Source: Bidens hawaiensis | Taxonomy: Eukaryota; Streptophyta; Magnoliopsida; Asterales; Asteraceae | Direction of reading: 5' to 3' | Assembly: GCA_021521415.1 (NCBI GenBank) | Contig: JAIQDT010000001.1 | Coordinates: 4,030,001 to 4,094,000 of the forward strand | DNA: 64,000 bases | The notes under the pieces: model-generated | The model's input: only the letters and a program-made list of their open reading frames with translations | Databases searched by the model: none | Told to the model about the DNA's origin: nothing | Shown: piece after piece, positions 1 to 11,704 of the stretch | Layout: each line of letters opens with the position of its first letter | Numbering within the stretch: position 1 is the stretch's first letter | Position numbers and translations under genes: made by a program

Positions 1-1404
1 ATTCGAGACCGGGTGTGCTGGCTACTGATGTCGCACAAATTAACCAATGTACAGTTTATGAGCCCGTTACAGTTGAAGCTCAAGTTGATCAAGGTCCGTC
101 TACTGCTGATCAACAAACTCAAGAACATATCTTTGATGTCATCACACAAGAGTTTGTGTTTGAAGCGCACATTCAATTCATCAACGAACCATCAGGATCG
201 TCTGACCCGATTGGTCAACAAAGTTCAGGTGCCACTTACAAGATTGCCCAGATCCTGGCTATGCAAGACAGATTCCTACAAGACAAAGGCAAGGGGATTT
301 CTATAGAAGTCGAACCAGTTGATGTACAATCCTTACAACACCGAGTTTTTGAGCTTGAACTAGACTCGGTGGTGAAGGATGTATGAATTCAAGAGCTCGA
401 GACAAGTAACTCTGATAAAGACTAAAAATCCAAGAGCTTTAGGCAAACATGGGCGGCCTAACTGCACTATACGTAGACCTCCAACAAAAGCTTGTTCAGA
501 AGTTTGGAGATGAATTGAAAAGTGGAGATGACAGTGGTGGAAAGACAACTGGTGATAATCAAGGTAGTGGTTCCAGCGTGTGCCTTGCTTCTAATATTGA
601 TGTCCTTGAATCATTTGAACAATACTTGGCCGCTCATGCAAAGACAGCCGAACAAGTTGAGAGGATGCTGATAAGAAAGAACTCCAATCAACATGTAGTG
701 ACTTCTGATCATCCAGAAGAATTTGTTATGGAACTCAACAAAGGCTTTATTGACAAATATGGTGATCGTTCGGGTGTTTTTTTGTGGGGTTATGATGTGG
801 ATAAACAAATGTGGTGGGTCAAGAGAAAGTCGGGTAACACCAAATACTACAAGAAGATGAAAAGCTTTGGTTCGTGGACAAAGGTTGACTTGACATATTT
901 GATAAATGCTCCTTTCCACAACCTGAACAATGATTTAAAGGCCATCAACTTCAGTAATTATTTGAGTAATCAGGTGGAACGTGGATTCCCAACATGACTA
1001 CTACCAAGGCATTTCTAAAGAAATCCAAGGGAGTTCGTGATCCTCGCACTAACAAGACTTTAGTGAATGTGATGTGGCCCCGAACTGATAAAGACACATC
1101 CATTCCGATCACTAAGAGATTTCTTGAGGGTACACTTGAGGGGATGAAGTTTTGGACATACGATGGTGAAACAACTACTGTCATTATAAGACTTGTTCAA
1201 GGACAATATCGTCTTCTTGATCCAAGGGATTTGTTAAAGTTTGGTGAAAGTAATATAAAGATCCTTAGTGGCTTTCAGATTACTACTGAACCACTTTACG
1301 AGCCAGCCGCTAAGGAATATACAAGTATGGTGGGGTCAATAATACGAACAGGGTTATGGGCAGGCGCTTACAAGGAAGCTGATGCTAACATACTTGAGCA
1401 CTAG
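1..1404 (+). pseudogene. Sirevirus-type accessory ORF relic, copy A (3' part)
   Basis: This is the C-terminal half of an LTR-element accessory protein; its function is unknown. The middle region (from about 15 to 386) contains a coiled-coil-like stretch. It is broken by TGA at 384-386, a TAA near 423 and a one-base loss, and it resumes in another frame at 449-997. A second frame change near 990 leads into 994-1404, which ends in TAG. Residue patterns such as GYDVDKQMWWVKRK and LLDPRDLLKFGE line up with copy B downstream and, more distantly, with the C-terminal domain of the 911-residue ORF at 30548-33283. It is followed by a purine tract (AAGGGGGAGAA, ending at 1435) and an LTR. The family resembles ORFs I know from composite-family genomes, where some are mis-annotated as synaptobrevin/longin-like; that link is from memory. 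The 5' part lies outside the window. Confidence 0.75.
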
Positions 1405-1435
1405 TAATGATCAAGCTGTAAACGAAGGGGGAGAA

Positions 1436-1743
1436 TGTTGGGCCACACTTAATGGTTTACTCTTAGTTATTGGGATTTGTTTTGGGTTTCTATATGTAAA
1501 TCGAAATCATGTTTTCGGTGGGATTAATATGTTTGGGCTTAGGGTTAGCATGTGTATTAATATGATGTAGTTTTAACTGTTTTTGGGTTGGACATGAACA
1601 AGAGACAGAGAGACCAGAGAAGTGTGATCTTATTGTAGTCAATAGTGCTTAAGCACCCGACGTTAAATAAATGTTTTTTTGAAGCATTCTTATTGTGTTC
1701 ATTATTATTCTTGAATCATCCTATTGTTAGATTCCACCTAACA
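1436..1743 (+). repeat. LTR of the copy A/B copia family
   Basis: The sequence begins TGTTGGGCC directly after a polypurine tract and ends CCTAACA, giving TG...CA termini of about 308 bp. Its first 150 bases or so match the sequence starting at 5060. It contains TTTTCGGTGGG, the reverse complement of the ACCGAAAA motif repeated in the spacer that follows. A primer-site-like TTGGTTGATATCA lies just after the end but is degenerate. Depending on reading, this is the 3' LTR of copy A, the 5' LTR of copy B, or shared by both. Confidence 0.7.
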
Positions 1744-2169
1744 ATGGGATTTGGTTGATATCATATTGAAAGATCCATGTAGGGACTTACAGAGATCTCA
1801 AGATCAAGGGTTCTCGGTACTAATTGACCGAATACCCTTGGTTAACCAGAAACCTTGTGATCAACTGAGATCTCAAGAGTTTTCGATCCAACTTTGACCG
1901 AGAACTTCTGATCTCGGTGGTCCAGGGTCACTAATGAACATTCTTGACCGAAAACGTTAATTATTTACTGAAAACTCATTATGCTAACCGAAAACTCTAC
2001 ACTTGGACCGAAAACTCCTATACTTGGACAAAAATATCTTTTATTGAACTGAAAACGTGTTTAATCACATTATTATTAATATAAGTTAGACAAATTTACA
2101 AATGATGGTTCATATTTTCTATGTTTATGTTTTTGGTCCCTGTTCTATGATCAAGTTGTCTTTTCTACA

Positions 2170-2171
<2 letters not shown>
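1744..2171 (+). other. Leader/spacer with repeated ACCGAAAACT motif
   Basis: Non-coding stretch after the LTR. At least six variants of ACCGAAAACT or ACCGAGAACT occur between about 1825 and 2055, some at nearly even spacing. The same core is present in the flanking LTR. By position this should be the leader of copy B, but no gag or pol follows; the next coding sequence is the accessory ORF at 2652. Confidence 0.55.

Positions 2172-2233
<62 letters not shown>
2172..2233. repeat. AT dinucleotide microsatellite
   Basis: About 31 AT units in a row. A shorter TA run (2565-2587) lies on the other side of the MITE, so the MITE sits inside a formerly continuous AT tract. Confidence 0.95.
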
Positions 2234-2235
<2 letters not shown>

Positions 2236-2564
2236 GATGGTTATTTTGAGAACTATGGTGAGTTTTAAGAACTTTAAGAACTCAATTTTGAACCACACAT
2301 TTAATTAAATGATATGAAATAAGTGGCTGAGATTAAATTTAATTAAAAAATGAATCAGGAGAGAGAATAAGTATTTTTGATAATTACACAAGTTTAAACG
2401 TTAGTTACACATGTGTAAAAAGTCGATTCGGTGTGTAAAAAAATACCGTAATTTTTTGTACATCACTTACACTTACCTATTACACATGTGTAAAAAAATT
2501 CGAAAAAAAAATTTGTTACGTTGAGTTCTTAAAACTCAAGGTGGTTCTCAAATGAAATCAATCC
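2234..2564. mobile_element. MITE with ~40-bp terminal inverted repeats
   Basis: The left end reads GGGATGGTTATTTTGAGAAC and continues to a GAGTTTTAAGAACT block. The right end, reverse-complemented, reads GGATTGATTTCATTTGAGAA and continues to the same GAGTTTTAAGAACT block. Total length is 331 bp with no ORF, and it carries internal ACACATGTGT palindromes. Both flanks are TA repeats, so a TA or TA-rich target duplication cannot be measured. The superfamily is unassigned. Confidence 0.7.
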
Positions 2565-2651
2565 TATATATATATATATATATATATTCACTATAAAAAG
2601 TGATCATATATTTAAATGAATATATAACTAACTTGACTCGTCTGTTGTTGT

Positions 2652-5031
2652 CATGGCCGATCAAGCACCTTTGAAGTTTGTTGATACTCATAATATTGTT
2701 GGATGCCTCTTTGATCCTCCTCTAGCTTACAAGGAGTTCAAATAAATGATTGTGGGGCTAAACATGTGCAGGATTTCTCACTCTTTACGAGAAACTCCTA
2801 TTAATAGTAAGAAAATAGTAACTGATTTCTGGAATCATGCTTCCATTAATCAAAGAGGTGTTGTGGTTGAGTCAAAGATCCATAAGAAGCATGTTATTAT
2901 TTCTAACTCTATAATTCGTGAGGTGTTACTATTTGGTGATAACCTGATTACCCTACAGAGTATTCTGCCGAAGCTTTTGCTGAGATTGTTCAAAGAATGG
3001 GATACGAGACAGCCTACCCTCCAGCCATCAAGAAGTTGTTCCATCCATACTGGAGGTTCTTGATTCACACATTCTTTACTTGTGTTCCAGGACGGAAAGG
3101 GGGCTTTGATGAGATAAGCCACACCCATATGTCGGTCATGGTTTCTTTGATCATGGATTGGAACTACAATTATTCCAAGTTCGTGTTTGATGAAATGATA
3201 GGCAATCTCAAGGGCAAGAAGAATGAAATGTTCTTAATGTACATGAGGTTTCTACAGATGATTTTCGAATCTCATTATCCTGACTTGATTAAATCTATAG
3301 AGACACTCGACTTGAAGGTTGTGGGTCCCAATACATTTGGGTTAATGAAGCAATCAAGAAAAGGGGCTAAAGTGGTCTATCTGGGACATCATCAATTGGT
3401 TAAGTTTGGAAAATTTGCTGAGATAGAGGTTGTTACTGCTGTTAGTGCCTCTGTTGCTGTGGAGCATGTGATTCCTACTCAAAGGCCCATCCTTTGAGAA
3501 TATCTTTGATTATGACGAGCCTAATAGTTCTAAACCATAACATGTGGAAACTGACCACTAGTTACAACATTCAGTACCTATTGCTGAACAAGTGAAAGAA
3601 TTTGAAGCGTTTAAATAGAAGCTCCAGTCAACTGCATTGAAGCCTCCTCAGTCAGTCACTGGGACACATACTGTAGATTATGCTGAAGAAGAGCTAGCCA
3701 ACGATCTCATTCCACGTAAATGACAAAAGAAGGATCCGAGACCCGGTGTGCTTGCTACTGATGTTACACCAACCAACCAACGAATAGTTTCTGAGCCTGT
3801 TATAGTTGAAGCTCAAACTGATCAAGGTCTGGACACCTCAAACTGATCAAGGTCCATCTACTGCTGCCCAACAAACTCAATATCAGGTCTTTGATGATAT
3901 CACATAAGAATTTGATTTCGAAGCACACATTCAGTCCACAAAGGGATCGTCTGACCCGATTTGTTAAGAAAGTTCGAGTGCTACTGACAAGATTGCCCAT
4001 ATCCTGGCTATGCAAGACAGTTTCTTAGAAGATAAGGGCAAGGGGATTGCTCTAGAAGCCGAACCAATTGACGCCAAAGCCTTACAACGCCGAGTGTTTG
4101 AGCTTGAACAAGACTCAGTGGTGAAGGATATACGGATACAAGAACTTGAAGCTAGTAACACTGATAAAGATTCAAATATCCAGGAGCTTAAAGCAAACAT
4201 GGGTGGCCTTACTGCATTATATTTGGATCTCCAACAAAAGTTGATTCAAAAGTTTGGAGATGAATTCAAAAGTGGTGATGGCAGTGGTGAGAAGACAGGT
4301 GGTGATAATCAAGGTAGCGGTTCCAGCATGCGCCCTACTTCTAACATTGATGCCTCTGTGCCATTGGAACAATACCCGGCCACTCCACCAAAAAATCTAA
4401 GCAAGTAGAAAGGATAAAGAGGAAGCTGTTGATTTGAAAGAACTCCAATCAAAATGTGGTATCTTCTAATCATCCTGATAAATTTGTAATGGAGATTCAA
4501 AAGGGTTTATCTAACAAGTATGGAGATCGGTCAGGGGTTGTCTCATGCGGATATGGTATTGATATAAACATGTGGTGGGTCAAGCGAAAGTAGGGAAACA
4601 TAGAGTATGGCAAGAGATGAAAGACTTAGGTTCGTGGACAAAGGTTGACTTGAGCAATCTGACAAATGCACCTTTCCACAACCCTAATAATGATCCAAAG
4701 TCCATTAAAATCTGGAATTATTTAAAGAATGAGGTTGAAAGTGGATTTCCAAATTTGCCTACTGTAGAGTCATTTTTGTATATATGATCGTTAAACGACT
4801 ACTGTCATTATAAAGCTGAACAAATTACAGTATCGTATTGTTGATCCAAGGGGTTTACTGAAGTTTGGTGAGAGGGACATAAAGACCCTTAGCGGCTTTC
4901 AAATTTCAGCTGAACCACTTTACGAACCATCTGCCAAGGAGTACACAAGAATGGTAGGATCGATCATACGAATGGGGTTATGGGCAGGTGCTTACAAGGA
5001 AGGTGATGCTGACATACTTGAGCAAGAGTGA
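2652..5031 (+). pseudogene. Sirevirus-type accessory ORF relic, copy B (near full length)
   Basis: The ATG at 2652 opens a reading frame beginning MADQAPLKF that stops after about 30 codons. The homology then continues through several frames: 2746-3063, 2997-3497, about 3720-4408, 4572-4787, and a tail ending TGA at 5029-5031. The N-terminal part (MGYETAYPPAIKKLF, then WRFLIHTFF, then MRFLQMIFESH) aligns with the intact ORF at 30548-33283 (MGYSGPLGD, WRFLMHVLI, PRFLQMILNH). The central part is rich in heptad-like Leu/Glu/Lys. The C-terminal part matches copy A at roughly 80% nucleotide identity by eye. A purine tract ends at 5059 and an LTR follows. No gag or pol precedes it. Confidence 0.75.
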
Positions 5032-5059
5032 TGGTCAAGCGATAAAGCAAGGGGGAGAA

Positions 5060-5217
5060 TGTTGGGCTACATTTAGTGGTTTGCACTTATGTGATTGGGC
5101 TTAGTTTTGGTCTATACTATGTAAACTAAAATTAGGGATTTCGGTGGGCTTATTATATGTTTGGGCTTAGGGTTAGCATGTATTTATATATATGATGTAT
5201 GTTGGCTGTTTTGGGTA
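5060..5217 (+). repeat. Truncated LTR of the copy A/B family
   Basis: It starts TGTTGGGCTACA after the purine tract GCAAGGGGGAGAA and follows the LTR at 1436 up to about GCTGTTTTGGGT, where similarity ends. The remainder has been replaced by gypsy debris. Confidence 0.65.
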
Positions 5218-5224
5218 CCAATCA

Positions 5225-5470
5225 TAGGATATTTGTGTGAGAAAATTATGAACAAAACTCATACATCTAAGTGCATCATGCACCCCGATAGTTACAAGAT
5301 GAATCCAATTCTCAAGCATAACTACTGCTGGAATGAAATGAGAAAATATATTGCTCTATATGTTGCCAAGTGTTTTACTTTCCTACAAGTCAAAGTTGAT
5401 AGAAGCCATCAGGCTTATTGCAATAACCATAAATTCCAGTCCGAAAAAGACACTAAGTCATCAAGATATT
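5225..5470 (+). pseudogene. Ty3/gypsy integrase zinc-binding fragment
   Basis: The translation contains H-P-D-S-Y-K-M, then W-N-E-M-R-K-Y-I-A-L-Y-V-A-K-C. This follows the H2C2 integrase zinc finger of the gypsy element at 8899-19728 ([23 protein letters not shown]). The second Cys of the final pair is Phe here and the frame is isolated, so this is a dead fragment. It abuts the end of the truncated LTR on the left and a TGTCATACCCC sequence on the right. Confidence 0.6.
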
Positions 5471-5474
5471 TGTC

Positions 5475-6540
5475 ATACCCCGACCAAAGACCGCAAAACA
5501 TGCCGGGGCGTAACGTAATAATTCGACAGTACCTCAAAAGACACTAATTAAAACAACAATAATTATTTAATTTCTTTAACATTAACAAGCACACAAGTTC
5601 AACACACAAAAACAAATACATCATACTTTTGTATAAATATCCTAAGGTAAAACTAATATCTTCGATCTTGAACAATATCAATTACTTGTACATGAAGCAT
5701 GTATAAAAATAGAGTTTGTCAACACGAATTTTGGTGAGAATACATAAGTTTTAGGTGTGTGTGTGTGTATATATATATATAAAGGTAACTAAAAATTTAT
5801 ATGTAAACAATGGGCATTACAAATCTTATGAATATGTAAACAAATAATAGAAGTGGACCCTTTCCTATTTATACGAAATCAATGTACTATGGAAATTGTA
5901 TGCTCATACTTGATGAGAATAGATGAGGATGACATACCAACCATCGAACAATAAAATAAACACTTAAGCATATATAACATGATCATAGAGTATGCAATAA
6001 CCACACACAAACATAAATTGACTTGTGTTTTGAATAGATTATTTCAATAAGCTCATGTAAAACGATGAATCAATGATTTTCCAATATCAATGTACTCGTA
6101 TATGCATCGGAATCCATCTATAAAAAATCAATCAATCAATCAATCAATCCATGTATATCCCACCACATCGCACGCTGTCAGTAGGGTCAGGGGAGGGTGG
6201 GATGTAGGCAAGTCTTTCCTCTATCCGTGAGGATAGAGAGGCTGCTTCCAGAGAGACCCCCGGCTCATAAAGCTACAAGCAGGTAAACAAAGTAATCAAT
6301 ACAGCCTACAAGCAAAGACACTTAGCAATATAATAAGCAACCATTGATAATAAGACCCAGGTTTAAATCGATTTCAATTTCATAAATAACCGGTTATTAA
6401 ACCCTTCAATTAACCAACCAAATATTGATGAAAGATGACGAAAAGTATCACGTTTAGATCGGGTTTTCCTTGTGAGTCTCATATTATCAACAAAATTTGA
6501 TTTGGTTTAAGTTAGGAATACTGGAAAAAATTGGCAAGAG
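5475..6540. repeat. Probable gypsy LTR remnant (TGTCATACCCC type)
   Basis: It begins TGTCATACCCCGACC, a start typical of plant Ty3/gypsy LTRs read from the 3' side of a minus-strand element. It is AT-rich and non-coding, with a short TG/TA microsatellite near 5757-5782 and a SINE within it. I could not place the other LTR end or a partner copy, so the right limit is approximate. Confidence 0.4.
6121..6268 (-). mobile_element. Au-like SINE, 5'-truncated
   Basis: On the minus strand it runs from GAGCCGGGGGTCTC through GCAGCCTCTCTATCC and CTACATCCCACCCTCCCC to a short GGTGGGATAT region. It ends in an ATTG tetranucleotide tail (plus-strand 6121-6150). This order of blocks is characteristic of the plant Au SINE family, recognised from memory. 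No A or B box is visible to the right of 6268, so the tRNA-related head seems missing. Confidence 0.7.
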
Positions 6541-8280
6541 TTTGTTCTGTGTTTGCTATAATCTAGGTGAAAGAATGGCCTATTCGTTCACCTCCTGTTC
6601 ACTATATAAGACAGAACTTGCACACATTCCTAGACAGACGAATGGATCCATTCATTAATTCAAAATTAACGAATGACTCATATTCCTTGGTCCATTCGTT
6701 AACCCCGTTAACGAAGGATCAATAATTTGAGTTTTATAACGAATCAACTAAGATTCGTTTTTCTCTCGTTATCAATATTGATTACGAATGGGGTCATAGG
6801 TTATCAGTGTAGCGAAAGCGAATGATGATAACGAATAGGCATATTCGTTATCATAGTGAAAAGTAAGTGACCCCCATTCATTATCAGTATTGATAACGAA
6901 GGGATTCATTTTAGCAATTAATTAATCAATTTAAAATGGAGATTTTCATTTTAAATTTAAAGAATTAAATTATGCATCGAAAACTCGTGTCCCGTTGAAC
7001 TTAACCTTAAAAATCTTACCACTCGGAGTAAGATGCAATACCTTAACGTGTTTTGCGTTCAAAACACATTAACTTAAAAGAATTAACTTAAAGACCAAGA
7101 AATTTAAATCAATTAAATAAAGAATTTAATAAAAAAATAGGAATATCTTTTTGGTATTATCTTTTTCACATTTGTACCATTTAGCTCGAAAATCGAAAAT
7201 AAAGCATAAAACAAAAAAAAACACAATATTTTTGGATTTTCGAATTAAAAAGAAAATAAAAGAAAGACAAATATGAAAACTATTCTACGAAAGCAGTACA
7301 TATTTTTGTGAGTTGTGTAGAGAATCATATTGACCAAATCGCCCTTCCATCGCAGGTTTATATTTCAGCGTTATTATGACTCTTGTTCAGTCGGTCATTG
7401 ATATTGTTGTCCACTTAAATATTATAGCAGAACCTTCGAGAATTTTTGTGATATGACTTAATTTTCAATTAGAGCACAAAATAGTAGACACAATCAGCCT
7501 TTAATCTTTGTTCAGGCTTAGTTTAATTTTTACCATATCATCCCAACTTGAGTTAAACCATTATGCTGCTGATTAAAATAAATAAATTATAGATTTATAG
7601 ACAATCTTAGCTTATAATCCCCACTACCAGGTATACCCCCGTTATCAAGAGATACACCAAGCTTCATTTACTGTGAATGAGTATGCATGAGTTCATCTGT
7701 AGGCTTACATACATTGTATCCCTTGGGGTCCGTTTCTTACTGGTATTAAGGAGCGTGCTAGGGAGGAACAATGTATGACTAACATCGGATTTTGATCAAG
7801 TCAGTAATGAATTTGTAAGATATACAGTAGTGATCAAGTTTAATGACTTTGGGTTTTGCTCTAAAATCTTTAAAATATTTATTTTTATGAATACCCAGAT
7901 AATTAAGCCGCATAAAGACTCACAGTGTCCGGAAACCGGATGCATCCCATCAATACAGGATTTGAGGCCATAAGACCATACACCATTGAAGCGTTAACCA
8001 TAAACTAAACGCATTTTATTTAGAAATTTTTCTTTGGTGATCAAACAGACATAAGGCTTGAGTATGTCAAGCTATTACATTTCTGCCTTCATTACCGAAA
8101 CTTTTATAAGAGACTAACACCTCTTTCAATTTGGAAGTTCTTTAGGTTCATATCACATACTTTACCTTTCAGTTTGTTTAAGACCAATCAATGCACCAAT
8201 ACAGTTTAAGCACTCAATTTTTTAAGCTTATTTCTTTCTGGATATGGGACTAGATGATCAATGTACTATCATTTTCTCTT
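6541..8280 (-). other. Post-pol spacer, probably of the host copia element
   Basis: No ORF of note. Between about 6575 and 6900 there are more than ten copies of AACGAATGG or its complement CCATTCGTT and close variants, several facing each other. The same motif occurs in the LTR and leader of the host element (50290-50886, 49390-49800). By analogy with the inner copia, whose own motif fills the spacer between pol and its accessory ORF, this stretch likely belongs to the host element. I see nothing recognisable in 6900-8280. The host element's 3' LTR was not found. Confidence 0.4.
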
Positions 8281-8600
8281 TTTGCTTCAAAACTCATTTT
8301 TGAGGAAACTCAGTATATAGATAAATGGCTATCTTATATATCTACAAGTAGCTAACAGGACCAAGCATGTATAAAAATACATGTTCCACAAACTTAAATA
8401 ACCGACATAATTTTCAGCGAAAGAATTAAATAGAATACACAACAGTCGCCCTAATCACTTTTCGTTTTTAAGTAAATGGCTATCCCGTCTATCTACAGGT
8501 GGATATTGGGACCAAACATATACAAGTATATGTCCCTTAAATTTAAGTAACTGACATAAATTTAAGCGAAAGAGTACAAAAATATTTTTTGTAATTTTTG
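8281..8600 (-). repeat. Two imperfect tandem repeats downstream of host-element pol
   Basis: Two units (about 8281-8445 and 8446-8590) share a block order: AAATGGCTATC, then CTACA(A/G)GT, then GGACCAA, a near-palindrome around ATACA..TGTATAT, then AACTGACATAA or AACCGACATAA and AGCGAAAGA. The same order occurs twice at 35076-35355 in the young copia, also just 3' of pol. Conservation between two diverged elements suggests a cis-acting element of the Sirevirus 3' region. Confidence 0.6.
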
Positions 8601-8775
8601 AATTATTTGAATGTTTTTGGTTTTTCTCTATACATACTGAAATCACAATATTTTTGAATTTTCCAATTTTTAATGTTTTTGGATTTTCTCTATACAAACT
8701 TAAATCACAATATTTTTGAATTTTTAATGTTTTTGGATTTTCTCTATACAAACTGAAATCACAATATATTTGAAT
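8600..8775. repeat. Minisatellite, about three units of ~55-60 bp
   Basis: Three units share the block TTTTTGG..TTTCTCTATACA followed by ACTGAAATCACAATAT or ACTTAAATCACAATAT. A run of eleven C lies just to the right (near 8788-8799). This is non-coding sequence of the host element's 3' region. Confidence 0.75.
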
Positions 8776-8861
8776 TTTCAATTTTCTCCCCCCCCCCCCA
8801 AAACCCAAAAATATAAAATAAGCAAACCAGAATTAACAAAAACAAAATAAAATTGATTATC

Positions 8862-8893
8862 CGAGCTTAAGGATATCAGCAAGAGTTTTCAAT
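8862..8893 (-). pseudogene. Host copia element: pol C-terminal end
   Basis: Removing the gypsy insertion and one copy of its 5-bp target joins this piece to the RNase H frame at 19734. The combined frame runs through LKTLADILKLG to a TAA stop at 8862-8864, the length expected after the conserved ADLFTKAFDK segment of copia RNase H. This junction is the best single proof that 8899-19728 is one insertion. Confidence 0.7.
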
Positions 8894-8898
8894 CTATT

Positions 8899-11579
8899 TG
8901 TCACACCCTCAAATCCACTAACGGAGTTTTACCGTCAGAGGGTGTGAACTAACAGAATCGGAATCATTAGTTATAATCAAACCATAAATAAAGTTTTCAA
9001 ACCACGTAAACGTCTAAGTGTAAATAAGTGCGGAAGCGTAAAAACATTTAAACCCAATAGTTGCGCCACGCAGGACGACTTAAAACCCAATTAATAATAA
9101 CAGTTTAAAAATGAGTTTGCATAACATAAGCTTTCAAAGTAATGCATGATCCTATACCGCGCGCCCGCCTCGGCTACCTGAGAATAACATACTAAAAGTG
9201 TCAACACGGGGTTGGTGAGTTCACAAGTGTATATAAAGTAAAGCGTTTGCGTTTAGCGTTTTGCGTTACCAGATAGTGTTAAATAGATTATATATCTATA
9301 GGTAGCTAGCCTATAAAGCAAGTATTACTAAGTGTTCGACACCGAAGCTGACTGTTTATCATGTGCCTTGCCACCAGGTCTATCCCGGCCATGGTAATGT
9401 GTTTAGCCAAGATTACACCCACTCGACCTCCAGTCGAGCTTAGCGTTGGGTGGGGTTTGTCAAACCCAGTAGTACTACTCAACAATGACTCCCTATTTTC
9501 CAATACTAAACGGTTCGATGTGTGAGGGACTTCAATTATTTCGTTTGCCACTTAGCCTTTACAAGTGATATATAATGTCATAACAAAATCTAAAAGCGTT
9601 TCGGAGTATGTTATCTCCTCCGAGTGAAAAGCGTTTAAAAAGTTAAAAGGGGAACGTGAAACTCACTGTTTGCGAAGAATTCCATAAACAAGTCACCCAA
9701 GTGATGCGCGTCACAGAAAACTCTCCCTAGCGTTCTAAAAACAACAAGGAGATTTTCTAAGTGTCGGAACTATTATCGAGTCTCTAGACTCGGCACATAT
9801 TAACTATGCACAAGATACGTTTTGTGTTTCGTTTGTGAATCGTGTGTGTCTCAACAAGCACATTAGTGATACGTTATGTGTGTGAACAACTATTTACGTG
9901 TCAAGTGTTAATGGTGTACATTACTAGAAATTATTCCCCGCAAGGGCAATTTGGTCAAAACATAACAATTATCTAGCAATTAGCACGTTTCATGTATTTT
10001 CACATAGTTTAGCAGCTAGTTTCATCAAGACAGAATTCTACTTGAAAGATTACTCTATTCAACAGATCATACCATTTCAATTAATTCACCAAAAATCGTC
10101 ACAAAAGCATACCTGAATTAGGTTTCCAGAACATATTTTATTGTATTTTTATTCTACATAGATTTCTCACAATGATCAAAACATTACAGCCAACTCACAG
10201 CAGTCAAAATCATGCGCAACAGAATGTTATCTATTATTCCCGTTAAATGGAAAATCCAATTAATGCAAGACCAATTGGTTTAAGTTCTTAACTCAACAAG
10301 TTATCTTCCAGAAGTGGAACCAACCCATTTGTTCTTGTAGTTCATGAGATATGATATTTACAAAACAACCTAACAGCAGGTCTCACAATTCAGATTTGCA
10401 CTTTAGTTTTGTAAAATAATAAAAGTTAACCTTTACTTGTCCAAAAATTACAAACTTGGACTTTATTGAAACTAGACTCATTATAGTACCCTGTAGTGTT
10501 AACAACCTTGACCAATTTCCACATTAACATTTAGTTATAGTTGTCTAAACATAATTTACAATCTGTCCAGTACCAATTTTGACCTTTAATCACATTTAAA
10601 TCGTTTGAGTAACCAAAACACCTCCAAATTAGGCGTGGTTGGACTTTCTGAAAATTAGACTCAGAGTACTACCTTGTAGACTCATCAATAGCTCAGTTTG
10701 CGTTTATATTCAACAAGTTACATGTCGTTCAAGTTTAATAATCTATGCTGTCCAAAACTCAGCAAGCACAAACAATCGTCTAACATGCATCCTAAGCATA
10801 CGACATATCTCAAAACATGTAACGAGCATAATAAATCACAAAAATCAGTAGAACCCTCTAGGGTTTACAAACCAACAATGATTCAATAATCTTTCACCGT
10901 TCAAAATCACATATGATCATCAATATCAATAACTAACACATAATCAATCATCATCTAACAATAATCAATCATAAGAACACTTAATACATGATATTCAATA
11001 ATTAGGGTTTCATATTTATACCTTAAAAACGCAGAAATAACCAAGAGAGACGTGAGAGGTGCTTAGAAACGAGTGTAGGATGGTCTGATTATGAAGAACA
11101 AGATCAAAACAAGGTGATATGTGTGTGTGTGTGGGCTGTCGATCGCAAGGGAGAAGGGGGGGGGGGGGCTGGCCGATCGGGTTAGAGGGAGAGAGAAAGA
11201 GATTAGGGTTTTTAATATTATTAATAATAATATGTTACATCAAGGCCCCTCCACTTCTAAATATTATTTTTCTAGCTTAAATTACTTGTTTGCATCTTGA
11301 GTTAACGTTTCATACAATGTTATCACATAACACATAAGTCTAACACATAATTATCACATAATTATTGTTTTGATGTTTTCGTTTATTCACCAATGGTTTG
11401 CGTCAACTCGTTTGCGTTTCGGTGCAATTTCCGAAAGACTACACAAGTAGTAGTTGTCAAGCGTCATTTAAAACCTTATTTTAAATGTAATGAGATGTGC
11501 GTTCTAGATCAAGTGATCTTAAGTTTGAATTGACGAAGTTTGAGTTAACGGAGTTAACCAGAAATTGACGAGTGTCACA
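8899..11579 (-). repeat. 3' LTR of the Tekay-like gypsy element (2.68 kb)
   Basis: Plus-strand ends are TGTCACACCC and GAGTGTCACA. It matches 17452-19728 over its length but holds about 400 bases (roughly 9886-10287) that the other LTR lacks. It contains TG-rich and G11 homopolymer runs near 11120-11168. It has no convincing ORF; the conserved 81-codon frame at 9306-9551 also exists in the other LTR simply because the two are copies. Confidence 0.9.
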
Positions 11580-11704
11580 TCATTCCTATGTTAAAGAATT
11601 TTCGTCCCGAAAATTTGAGTCAAGTCGAGACGAGTGTCTGAAAAGTAAGAAAAATTTCAGTTTGTCATATCATCCCCTAGTAGAAAGAAATTTCGTCCCG
11701 AAAT

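Noticed and set aside
9306..9551. Conserved 81-codon frame present twice (also 17865-18110)
   Set aside because: Both lie in the two LTRs of one element, so the conservation reflects LTR duplication and not coding function.
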